12,492 bases of DNA from Ichthyophonus hoferi (lineage: Eukaryota; Opisthokonta; Ichthyosporea; Ichthyophonida; Ichthyophonidae). Shown here in pieces: positions 1 through 9,540 of this stretch (positions within the stretch are counted from its first letter, which is position 1; each line of letters opens with the position of its first letter). The position numbers and the translations under genes were made by a program. Location of the stretch: positions 8,954 through 21,445 of the forward strand of contig NAOQ01000653.1 in assembly GCA_002751075.1 (NCBI GenBank), given 5' to 3'. The notes beneath the pieces were generated by a model that made no database searches, was not told the origin of the DNA, and saw nothing but the letters and a program-made list of their open reading frames with translations.

Positions 1-3000
1 TGTTTAAATCTACTTTCTACGTACTAGCGTATTAGTTTATTTATAATAGCAGTAATTAGGCATTTCCAATGATTATAATGAAAAACAAGTTAGCACTTGA
101 TCGGCGCGATGGCTATTGACTTAAGACAGTTCTTTTGTCCGATGGAAGAGACTATTTACTTTCTTTATTACTAGAATAGAATGAATGATTCTGGTTAATT
201 AGGACTACCATGCAGTTATAGTTCTTAGGCTGCCGTATGACAAGCCAATGTGCCACCCTTTACAAACATGACTGTATATACGTTTACTACTTAATCCCAA
301 CCAGTGCAAAAACTTTATAATGGATCACTAACATATCATAATAGTCTTTTAGATGAAGGCAGGATAGCCGTAGTATTTATTACATCATGAGTCAACTGTG
401 CTCATAACTGGAAGATCTTTACTGAAATGTATTACATGCAAACCACATGATTGTGTTTCAATTGGCATATACGTAAATATGATTGGTTTTTACTGTAGTT
501 GAGTGAATGAAAATTGTTATGTAATTCTGTAATAGCTAAAATGGGGATTCCAAACATCCCGCAAATTAACATAATGACGAATTGTATTACTCAAGATTAT
601 ATATCTACATCCAAAGCCATGCAAAACAGTGACCGTCTTGCACTATTTGCCTTGATGCTTTATCAGCAAGGACAAGAAAAGAAAAAGACACTTTTGATGG
701 AGTACCCTGCAGACCAATGCGAATTTATTTGTATTTTGTTGTCTGGCAAATCATGTGCTGGGCATAATAAATAGAGACGGGAGTGTTCCTGTGATCTATG
801 ATTTACTTAAAAAGAGTCAATACTAAATTAAGAAGCGTTTTAACGTGTCCCTTTTCATGCACAAGGTACAATGATGCCAAAACACGTTTTTATTATTATT
901 AAATAAATCAGCAGGACTTGCTTTAGGCAGGAGGCCAAAGTAATGTATTGTCTGGACCCCAAAACATATGATCTGAAATAGCTTACCATATAGTTGCAGA
1001 ATCTCTACTATTGGCTAGTTCAGGTTTGATCAATCATCTTGAATTGCCATTTAATACCAACAAATGGCATATTTTTCCAGACTGCAGATGCAATAATAGC
1101 TGATAATAATACTAAATAATTATAGCTATCTAAATATATATCCAAAATAATTAAATATTCCTGTCTTAACTTTCCATTTTTCATGACCTGTTCAGATTTA
1201 TTGTAACGTTTTGTCCTAGTACTCCACTTGTGACCAGAGTGATTATATAAGGTAATAATCAAAGAGCGTCTAATGACATGGCTCAAAACGTAGTTATCAA
1301 GCCAAGCACTCCTGCTACCATGGACAGTGCCTATATAGTTATAGTCATGGTCAAGAAAAACATACACAATAATTTTTTTTGCCAAAATGCAGACTTTTAA
1401 ATATCTTCTATTATATAAGCAATAGGAATAGTATTGGGGATACTGAGTATTATTTAGAGATTATTAACTGGTAACCTACAGGCTAAAGCTTTCGATAATT
1501 CCTGTTCAAGCTCATGCTGTTGGACAGGTAATATAGAGGTTTCTAATTTCTTACTAGATGCTGTGTTGTGTATAAAATAACTATGATTTAATTGTGGTTG
1601 TGGATAAACGGTTAGGTATTGTTAATATTAAGAGAAGCGACACTAGGCTTGACTAGTTGCCCTACTAGTAAAGTATCTGGAGTATATAATTTGCATGAAA
1701 TTTTTTTAAAAATCTATTACCAATTGGTCAATACGTATATAATATCTTATTGGTTGTGCACCGTTAGCATGAGGTTATTCCTACGAATCGATTGAATTAT
1801 CGACCTTTATAGCTAGCTCCAAACCAATAATAACATAGATTGTTCAAAAAGACTCTCAATCCTTAACAGCTATGAACGCACGTTTTTTTCTTTCTTTTTA
1901 GCAATAAGCAAATATAATAAATAGGACGGAACCACAAAAATGCATGGAGTGCTTTGGTTCCAAAGTCTTATAATCAACTCAAATAATTTAAAGGAATGAT
2001 ATTCACCAGGTATTTATGAATTACATGTACATAACCAACACAAGCCTACATGTCAAACGAGACAATAATGCTTAGGATACCATTTAGAAAAAAGTAAAAT
2101 ATTAATCTTGAAAATTAGAAAATCTTGTCATAAAATTTTGAAATGGAAATCAGATATATTAAAGAAGTATATATGTGGAACCATATTTCAATCTCATGCA
2201 AATAGATACACATGACTAGTATGCCCTCACTTAGTCGGTCAGAACAATAGACGTAAGGTTGGTGAATCCTCCATGTAAGAAATTGATTTTGTCATTTGTT
2301 TGTAATTAGAGAAAAATTCAAGAGGAGATAACATTAAAAAATATTGTAGCTAAGTAGGCCACATCATTCTTTTCAAGGTTCAAGTATGGAAATAAGATTT
2401 TCATCACATTAAAAGGATTTTTGTATTGGAAGGTCCAACTTCACCAATCATAAATATACACGTGCCAATTCCGAAACTTCCCATATATTTGCTTCAATGC
2501 CGTATAATCAAATCACTATAGCTATCGATTCAATGCAGTAAAGCGGCGAATATCATTGATTAAAGTTTTTTTGGCATAGATACGGGCCACCAGAATGTTC
2601 CGTCTGGAGAGTCCAAATGAATTAGTTATAGGGTGACCCTAGTTGGTTTACGCTTGGCAGTGTTTGAGTAAACACAATAATTAGATTACTATTACATCCC
2701 GTTTGGCCACTTATATTCTTAGAAAAAACGGCATCCAATTGTAACGGCTTGTCGTATAGCAACCCTACCTTTGATAATAGACACTTCGGTGCATAGACTT
2801 AGAGAGATATTTTTCTTTTACTGTTTTGTAATTGGTATTTTCTTCCAGAGTGCTAAATGAAATTACAATCTACTGTCCATTAGGAGCGTTAAAGATCCTC
2901 TTAAGCATTGTGTTTCAAGACCGTTAACTCTGAAGGAGCATAGAGTTTGGGCTAAGTCCTGATAACTAGGATCATAAAATGATCGGTCCAATAATATTAG

Positions 3001-3980
3001 TTAATTGCATAACATTCCCAGTCAGATAAAGTGATTTGTCAATGCATAGTAAGCAAGCACTTGTATTATTGAGAATGCTTAGCCAACGAGCATTCAAATG
3101 GAGACAAAATAATATTAGATTATTTAGATAAGATCACGCTAATTCTAGTGGGTCCAATGATCTTCTGTGAATTGTATTAACCAATACTGATCTTTATTAT
3201 CAGCCGCATGCCCCCACAGAGGTACCGTAATAATTAGCTCTACAATTTTAATTAGAATACGTTTAACCTTTCAGATTTTAATGAAAACTTCGGTGACTTT
3301 AGCTTTTTGTCACATGGCCCTAAAAATATTCTACATTAGATCTCGAACAAAATATTACAGCATAATTTAATTGGTCCCTAGATACATGCAAATCATACAG
3401 TCATACGATAATCATGAGATTGTTCGGTTTAACGAGTACGCACCACCAGTGTTTATTTTCTCTTTTATTCCAGTTGTGCACTATCTCTAGTATATATTAG
3501 AGTCCGTATGTAATTATACAGAAGTGAACTGATTTTGGGAAAATCCATATGTAAGCCTTTAGATCTAGATCTGACGTTTAAGATAGCACTACTAGCACCT
3601 ATAAGAATAAATTCTGAAAGAGGTCTGCGATTATTGCTTTTTCATAACATACTGATTATTCTAACTGTTCACGAGGATATAATAGCAATATTGGCAAGGT
3701 AAGGGCCTATGGAAGTCCCCGAATCATATATGTATCTTAAAAAAATTATTAAAAGTTTTTCTTTGAATTTGGTTGGCCATAAATAATGATCAATTGCAAT
3801 TATATTTTAAACAGGTATGTGTTTTACCGTTAGACACTAGGGGGGAAATACGTCAATCCCAGCCAATAGAATAAGTATTTTATAAATAAGTTGTACGGCT
3901 CGGAGCCACAGAGATATGATTGGTATAATACTTGTGTTAGTTGAGCCAAATCACTTTAAACAGTACATATAACGCCCAAT
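1..3980. other. Gene desert, no supported feature
   Basis: This AT-rich stretch has stops scattered through all six frames and no recognisable protein, tRNA, rRNA, tandem array or terminal repeat. The two longest open frames (541-774 on + when begun at an ATG, and 1020-1385 on -) are of a length expected by chance in DNA of this composition, have no recognisable motif, and only reach full length if TTG is allowed as a start, which a eukaryotic nuclear gene would rarely use. Isolated CCAAT boxes, for example at 3863-3867, and short palindromes such as 3561-3572 occur but have no supporting context. A diverged non-coding RNA or an unrecognised old repeat cannot be excluded by eye. Confidence 0.6.
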
Positions 3981-4379
3981 TATTACTTAATATAAAGAGA
4001 AAAATAATCATAAATAATTAAATATATTTACAAAAAAAAACAAACAAATACATTAAAATCATAAGAAAAAAAATATTTGAAATACTTAATAAGAATATAG
4101 CAGCCTAGTAGTTTCTTTTTAAGTTTTAAATTCCAGTTCCTTCTAAGGTGAGATCAGATTGGGCACGATCACACTACCAGTACTCAGTAGCCCCAAATTA
4201 CAAGATATGTATTAGTGACAATGCTTTAATCCAAAACACTGTGAGCACCATTTAAAATATTTGCTCAAATATAAATACTGAGTAGGCTTACAATAACGAA
4301 CTGTGTAGTTTTTATGTTTATACCATTTATGTTTTGAAACCCTATTAATATTTTTTAACGATACTAATGTAAGCAACAG
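3815..4379 (+). other. Candidate 5'-UTR intron of the GRAM-VASt gene
   Basis: A strong 5' splice-site match, CAG|GTATGT, occurs at 3812-3820. At the other end there is a T-run (4351-4356), a perfect branch-point string TACTAAT at 4362-4368, and an AG at 4378-4379, 11 bases past the branch A. A second usable AG lies at 4421-4422, directly before the start-codon context. The branch-point plus acceptor combination is more than a bare GT/AG pair, but an intron of about 565 bases is long for a fungus and no coding exon is visible upstream, so it would lie in the 5' UTR. Other donors, such as GTAAGG at 3699, are possible. This is inference only. Confidence 0.22.
3981..4100. promoter_or_regulatory. 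A-rich low-complexity tract upstream of the gene
   Basis: The + strand is dominated by A with runs of eight or nine A (around 4032-4040 and 4065-4073) and very few G or C. Tracts of this poly(dA:dT) kind are known to exclude nucleosomes in fungal promoters. It sits about 330-450 bases before the start codon of the sterol-transfer gene, so a promoter role is plausible. That role is inferred from position and composition alone. It could instead lie inside a 5'-UTR intron or be plain low-complexity DNA. Confidence 0.3.
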
Positions 4380-4429
4380 AACAAAAATTCAGTTAATATT
4401 CTATTTGAAAGTATTATATTAGGTTCATC

Positions 4430-6235
4430 ATGGGTTTAGGCAATAGCGACATAGGTAAGACTGACCCCTTTTCTCCCATTATCCATGTTGCTCAAGCTAT
4501 TTCAGGGAAGTTAAGTGTACATAAATCCAAAAACCATTCATCTCAACTTGACACACTCAGTACCACTACCCTCGTGGAGGAAAACAACGCCGTTATGAAT
4601 GAACAATCAACTCATGACATAGCAACTCATAGCTTTGAGCTTCAAAACATAGATGAAGTTGCCACAGAAGGGAGGCCTGAAGACAGATACCTTGTTCTTC
4701 AAGAAGATCACCCTGACAATTTCATTGCTTTAGGGGAAGGGAAAGAGAACAGTTCTTATATCTCAGTATATAAACGGACTGCCTCTCATTCTGACGTTAA
4801 ACAAGCAAAGTCAGACAAAGATGCCATTAAGATGGCAAAGAGGCAACAATATTCAAATGAACACGGGAATAGCTTTGATAAAATTGAACTAAAAGAACGA
4901 CCCAACTCCGCCCCCTCTGTAGAGCATGTAACTGCCTCCGTTGACAGGTTAGTAAAAAGACAGAAAAGTGTCCGTACCAGTACGTCTGTTACCTTTAAAC
5001 AGGCCCACATACACCAATTTGAAATGATTTTCCCTCAACTCCTTCTTGCCGGTGAAACTCTTCATTCTTCTTCTGCGGCTACTATGAGTATATCCACTCC
5101 AAAAGATCTCTTACTATGGGGCAAACTGTATCAGACAGAGAATCATTTATGTTTTTGTGGATCAACTCCACAAGGAAAACATTACGCTGAGGCCATTATC
5201 AAATTTTCTGAAATGGAACACCTCAGAAGTATCGGCTTAAATCTCTTTATTCGTCCCTTTAATGCAAAACAAATTACTTTTGTTCTCTTTAAAGCTGATA
5301 GCCTTGCTAAGATTATAAAGGCTTGGCGTACTTTGAGAGGAGAGGAGAGCGACGAGCACAATGGAGGGAACGGTAAAGGTGAGGGAATGGAAGAGGATGG
5401 TGCTGTCTCCTGTGAATGCGCCAAACATCTTTCCCATGTTATATTGGATTTAGACGTTGGTCTACCAGCCGAAGAACTTTACCATATGCTGTATGGAGAG
5501 AAGTACGATACATTCCATAAGCAGTTTTTAATAGAACGTGATTATCATGACATTGTTTTGTCTGACTGGGCTCCCCGAACTGAAGCATGTACAAGTGATC
5601 TACAATGGATCAAACAGAGGACTTGCACATATGATTTTCCCTTAGGAAAGGCTGTTGGTCCTGCTCGTACAATCATTATGGAGACTCAGTCAATATTAAA
5701 AAAAGACGATGAGCGTGGTGTGTATGTTGTTTTTAGTTCCTCCCAAGCCCCGAAAATGACGTTAGGAGATGCCTATTCTTCTTGTAGTCAATACTGTATC
5801 ACTCGGGTTAATGCTAACAAATCTCACCTTCACATCACCTTTGATGTGGAATTCCATAAGAGTGTTTGGCCTATACAGGGAACTATTTTTAATTTGGCTA
5901 TATCTGGATTTAAGGATAATATTAAGGCTCTGACCATGAAGATAAAGAGTGTAGACCCTGGAGCACATGATACCGATGAACAACAGGAGGAGATGGAGGA
6001 TTTAGCCTCTACCTCTGGTTCTAACTCTCCCATTAAGAGATTTATCAAAGCACTGCTCGAAATCACATGGCATGACTTAAAGGCAGTGTTTGGTGGCCTT
6101 GGCTCGGGGCTTAGTTACCTGGGAAATAGACCCGTAGAAGTCATTGTGGCAGTGGCATTATTTGCTGTTCAGGCACTGTTATATATGAGGATTCTTGCTT
6201 TGGAAGAGGCTCTTCTCTTGTTGGCTACTTCATAA
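4430..6235 (+). CDS. GRAM-VASt domain sterol-transfer protein, tail-anchored (Lam/Ysp, GRAMD1/Aster family)
   Basis: This is a single open frame of 601 residues. Proteins of this family sit in the ER membrane at contact sites; the GRAM domain recognises the partner membrane and the VASt (StART-like) domain carries sterol between bilayers. Seen in order: a polar, low-complexity N-terminal region (about 1-190); a GRAM domain (about 193-303) with the hallmark GKLYQTENHLCF and a closing AWRTL helix; an acidic Gly-rich linker (about 304-328); a VASt domain (about 331-507) with LYGEKYDTFHKQFL, the GPARTIIME strand, and a VWPIQGTIF segment that leads into the last helix; a Ser/Asn linker; and a hydrophobic segment (about 569-586) followed by only about 15 residues. 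This fits the single-VASt Lam5/Lam6 or Aster layout, though slightly shorter. The ATG at 4430 is chosen because the frame is closed just upstream and the start precedes a MGLGNS motif that fits N-myristoylation. No intron is needed in the coding part. The domain call is firm; the sterol preference is inferred from the family. Confidence 0.92.
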   Translation: MGLGNSDIGKTDPFSPIIHVAQAISGKLSVHKSKNHSSQLDTLSTTTLVEENNAVMNEQSTHDIATHSFELQNIDEVATEGRPEDRYLVLQEDHPDNFIALGEGKENSSYISVYKRTASHSDVKQAKSDKDAIKMAKRQQYSNEHGNSFDKIELKERPNSAPSVEHVTASVDRLVKRQKSVRTSTSVTFKQAHIHQFEMIFPQLLLAGETLHSSSAATMSISTPKDLLLWGKLYQTENHLCFCGSTPQGKHYAEAIIKFSEMEHLRSIGLNLFIRPFNAKQITFVLFKADSLAKIIKAWRTLRGEESDEHNGGNGKGEGMEEDGAVSCECAKHLSHVILDLDVGLPAEELYHMLYGEKYDTFHKQFLIERDYHDIVLSDWAPRTEACTSDLQWIKQRTCTYDFPLGKAVGPARTIIMETQSILKKDDERGVYVVFSSSQAPKMTLGDAYSSCSQYCITRVNANKSHLHITFDVEFHKSVWPIQGTIFNLAISGFKDNIKALTMKIKSVDPGAHDTDEQQEEMEDLASTSGSNSPIKRFIKALLEITWHDLKAVFGGLGSGLSYLGNRPVEVIVAVALFAVQALLYMRILALEEALLLLATS

Positions 6236-6457
6236 CATAGCATATGGCTCAGGAGGCTGTTTCCAGAGTGCAGTCTACTACTTCGAAACAGACCAATATT
6301 AATGTAACATAATACAACGAGGTACATGCCAAGACAGTTGCTATTTTGGTGTCCTGGACTACATATACCACGCAATATGTGGACAATAATGGATATAACA
6401 TGTGCTTTTGAGTTTTTTTTAAAAATTTTCTTTTGATTGGTGCCGAGGGAAATGTAC

Positions 6458-6463
6458 AATAAA
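6458..6463 (+). promoter_or_regulatory. Poly(A) signal AATAAA for the GRAM-VASt gene
   Basis: A perfect AATAAA lies about 223 bases after the stop codon and is followed within about 20-35 bases by a long T-rich run (6484-6496). Together these resemble a eukaryotic cleavage and polyadenylation region. In AT-rich DNA the hexamer also occurs by chance, so the call rests on its position and the T-rich downstream element. If it is used, the 3' UTR would be about 240 bases. Confidence 0.42.
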
Positions 6464-7656
6464 ATGCACATTATCAACTCAAATTTTTTTTTTTAATAGT
6501 TATAATGCAGACAGAAGCACGTAACTGAGATAGGAAGTATAGGAAGATTAAAACTATGATGATAGTGACAATGTTGAAACAAGAGGGAATAAAGTAGTAG
6601 CTAGGACGGCAAATCGTTGTGTTCCATAGTGAGGCTCTTTTTTTTTTTGTGTCTGTATGTACATATTTGTTACAAACTGTCCGAAATATTCATGACTGTT
6701 TCGGTTAATGCAACACACCACGGGCCGTACGAATCTTGCAAAAACATTGAGAAGTTTTTCTGTAAACGGTATTTCCTACGATCGGTCTCATTAACTTTGA
6801 TGAACCGATTTATAATTGGCACCTTTGCTCAACACATGTTGCAAAAGAATAAAAGGGAGAAAAAAAAATACAATTAATAATACACAGCGGTATAAACCAG
6901 GATTATCTACGTTCTTAGATAGCGTCTTTTTAGAATACGAACTCGATATTATTTCTAAACGGCTCTATACGTTCTCTTTCCCTTTTGTTTTCATTTAAGG
7001 CGCTAAAATTTTAAACACAATCTAGAGATACAACAACTTTGAACACAAACCTTGTTATAGTTGAATAAATTGTCCCTTTATAAGGAATTGTTAGGCAGAT
7101 ACAGAAAGTACACGATTAAATCAATAATATAGTAGAAACAAAGGATATATATAAACTAACATGCGCACACTTAAGGAGTGGATAAGGGTCAGGTAATACC
7201 AGCAGAGTGTAAAGGATTACAGGTGAATGTAGTTGATGGTATCTGAAAGAAGGAACGTAAAATATACCACCTCATTCTTTTAACTGCATAAAAATATTCT
7301 GTTCACCTAGATCTATGCAATATAACGTCAGCAACTTAATACCATTTCTAGTTAGTATTAAAATTCCTTTACTGTGTATTACTATTGTATTTTAATCTAT
7401 GATTAGCCAATAGAGTATAATTTATCCTCTTTCTATTCCATATAATATCATGCAATGTTATGTAATACAACTATTTTTATTGAGTTAGAATATAATGATA
7501 ATTAATATATTTGATAGAATATTTATTCCCTATAATTGGATATTAAAATGACTAGCAGTTAAAGGACCAGTACCTACACACCTTATCTAACTTTTATACC
7601 CATTAGTCACAGGTCACGAATAACACTCAAAAGAGCCAATAAAATACTCAAAATAA
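6464..7656. other. Intergenic stretch, no supported feature
   Basis: Short open frames here (for example 6617-6877 and 6816-6998 on +, 6169-6477 on -) have no recognisable motif and fit chance. Long homopolymer T runs (6484-6496 and about 6638-6648) and AT-rich simple sequence are present. I saw no tRNA-like cloverleaf, tandem array or transposon end. The right edge passes into a strongly purine-rich tract. Confidence 0.55.
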
Positions 7657-7682
7657 AAAGAGAGAAAAAGAAGAGGAGAATG
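7645..7682 (+). repeat. Purine-rich A/G tract
   Basis: Nearly every base on the + strand is A or G over about 38 bases, with one T. It marks the boundary between featureless DNA on the left and protein-like remnants on the right. Tracts like this occur as polypurine primers next to LTRs, as promoter elements, or as simple low-complexity DNA. Nothing LTR-like follows directly, so no function is assigned. Confidence 0.35.
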
Positions 7683-8257
7683 CGACGTAATCATTTCGTT
7701 ATTTAGAGCTAAACAGACCAATGAACGACCTAGTTTATCTAGAAAGTGTGTTGCCACTCACAGAGAAAAATGGAGTAAAGACTCAGCCGGTAACATGGTC
7801 ATCGGCGACGTCTCCAATCGCACTCAGGTGCAATTATCTAGATCTCAGAAGAGGTTTCTTAGCCAAGCTGAGATCCATGATTCCTTACACAATTGGTATT
7901 GACTATGTACACAAAAACTATATGGCCGGCAAATACAGACTCAGTCTGGACCCTTTAGTGATATGTGCTTAATAAATAATTGATTATAACAAAAAGACTT
8001 AGTCCTTTTCTGTGTTACGGAATAGGAGGACGTAACGGCTATGTCTAGAAGACAACCTTTAACTCAAGCGATTGCAGATCTGAATGGAAAATTGCAATAC
8101 CACAACCAGTAACCCAATGGAGTTCATGGAGCAGAAGAAGAAAATTAGGATATGGTTTTCGTCAGACAGCAAGGACGAGAACATCAGAAACTTATTGGAG
8201 GAATTAAATTTTAGTTTAGAAAAACAATTCGACCAAGATTTATATCAGTGGGTTTAG
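7657..8257 (+). pseudogene. Unassigned, broken protein-like remnant
   Basis: Two + strand frames are open across the same bases here (7657-7899, and 7721-7972 with an ATG start, 83 residues), and a further short frame starting with ATG runs 8117-8257 (46 residues). The first contains the plausible soluble-protein stretch NMVIGDVSNRTQVQL, rich in Ser, Arg and Gln. The last is highly charged and probably helical, with FSSDSKDENIRNLLEEL. Base composition is less AT-rich than the flanks. I do not recognise a family. The region lies next to a retroelement fossil and may be part of an old element or a dead host gene. It is broken in several places. Confidence 0.3.
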
Positions 8258-8289
8258 ATTGCAATGACGAATCGGTGTGCTCAACAGAT

Positions 8290-9130
8290 TCTGACACTCA
8301 GAGTCTATTGGACTGAGGCACATAGTAGTAGTAGTATTGTACAGAGGCTGTTTCCTCAAGATTTAAATTGATTAAAACATGAGTTGACGATGCACTCAGT
8401 TCCTTGGTCTGTGTAGAGGGGGGTAATCCTGGTGGGTGCTTGACATGTGCAACTTCCATGAATTGTTGGAAGAGCTTTAGCTTTTCATTTTTGTGCTTCA
8501 TGCAGTATATGGTAGTATAATGTATAAAGTCATTAATGAATATGAAAAACCAATGGAAGCCTTTGTAAGATATGTGAAGAGGGCCTACTACATTACTATG
8601 GATTGTCTACAAGGGTCTTGAGGCTCACAAGCAATGTTGTTGGCAGTGCCAGCAGCAAGAGAACATAGTTCTTGTTTGTAATAATCTTGTGCATCTTGGT
8701 TACTTGCATGAGCCTTTTGTTGAAACAATGCATATGGCTGGAGTATCAAAAAAGAAAAAAAGTAAAAAGCAATTTTACTGACATGCAGGTTGGACAGACT
8801 ACAAGGAATTAATCATCAATGAAAATGTTGGTGGGCCAATGACCATGGAAATCCGCAAAAATATATGTGTGTGGTGTGTGACAGACAGGTGGGCAGTAGG
8901 TGAGGTGTACATGGCCGATCTGCGATCTGAAATCATTGTACTTAGATGGATGGCTATGGTAAGTTAGGAAGTCAGATTCCAGTTTACATACTAATGCTAA
9001 AAGGAGTTAAGCTTGGAGAAAGAAGATATTCTCCTGCCAGGAGTAGTCATGCAAAATTGAGGCAGTTTCCTCTAAAATAATAACATCTTCATTGAATGAT
9101 GTTAAACCAAAGTATTCAATACACTTTTGC
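8290..9130 (-). mobile_element. Ty1/Copia retrotransposon fossil (protease end, pre-integrase, integrase core start)
   Basis: Read on the - strand, one open stretch (about 8600 down to 8298) matches the beginning of a Copia integrase core: VVGPLHISYKG, then FIFIND, then MKHKNEKLKLFQQF in the positions of the usual VGP..., F.DD and K.E....F..F signature. Upstream in the element (about 8760-8860) a CPTC plus K pattern resembles the GAG-pre-integrase zinc region. Further up (about 8980-9130) a hydrophobic, weakly conserved stretch could be the segment between protease and integrase. The order agrees with Ty1/Copia. Reverse transcriptase, RNase H and terminal repeats are not visible in this orientation. 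The piece is clearly broken, with several breaks, and looks old. The integrase part is the firmest; the outer limits are approximate. Confidence 0.65.
8323..8336 (+). repeat. Short (TAG)n microsatellite
   Basis: Almost five units of TAG lie at the downstream edge of the Copia fossil. They read as a run of Tyr codons in the minus-strand frame, which is where resemblance to integrase stops. It probably arose by slippage after the element died. Confidence 0.55.
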
Positions 9131-9540
9131 AATTCAGTTCTTTATTTATTGTTATAATTTATTGTCTATTACCATAGAAAAAAGACCCTCCTTTCTAGTT
9201 AAGTTTGATTAGAAAATCTTTGTAAATGATTGATATTCTTATCAGGTTAAAAAATTCTATAAATGTTGACAAAGCAATTAAATCATAGAAATTAGTTCAC
9301 ATTAAAAATACACAACCAATCAGATATTAATCAAATAGTCATTGACAATGTTTTAATTTAACGAAGCCTATGATATGATTGAACTTATGCTGAGCTGATC
9401 TTGAGTGAAAGGAGGAAAAATGAAAGGCTTCAAACAATAGCAAAGAGACCAGTTGAGTCATATAAAATATATTATTATTAACACTAGTTATAAAAAAGTC
9501 ATATCCCAGAATTCAATGTATATTTTTATTTATTTACATT
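9131..9540. other. AT-rich spacer, no supported feature
   Basis: This stretch between the Copia fossil and the next block of protein-like remnants is very AT-rich, with stops in all frames and an ATT repeat near 9469-9480. No terminal repeat of the Copia element could be picked out here. It may contain the decayed gag end of that element, but nothing can be recognised. Confidence 0.5.

Noticed and set aside
514-774. Plus-strand open frame of 86 codons (77 from the first ATG at 541)
   Set aside because: The first codon is TTG. No domain or motif, no splice or poly(A) context, length within chance. An orphan small gene cannot be excluded without transcript data.
1020-1385. Minus-strand open frame of 121 codons
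   Set aside because: Its full length needs a TTG start; the first ATG comes about halfway. No motif, very AT-rich codons, and a length expected now and then by chance in 12 kb of this composition.
3561-3572. Perfect 12-base palindrome AGATCTAGATCT
   Set aside because: Isolated, no second copy or flanking structure; expected by chance at this window size.
4786-6066. Several minus-strand open frames of 66-80 codons within the GRAM-VASt gene
   Set aside because: They lie antisense to a clearly coding sequence and mirror its codon use; shadows.
6169-6477. Minus-strand open frame of 102 codons across the gene end and 3' UTR
   Set aside because: Partly antisense to the end of the coding region; no motif and low-complexity Lys/Asn part from T-runs.
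6617-6998. Two overlapping plus-strand frames, hydrophobic start
   Set aside because: The hydrophobic part comes from a T homopolymer; no conserved feature.
8788-8967. Plus-strand open frame of about 60 codons
   Set aside because: It is antisense to the Copia fossil, lacks an ATG near its beginning and matches no family.
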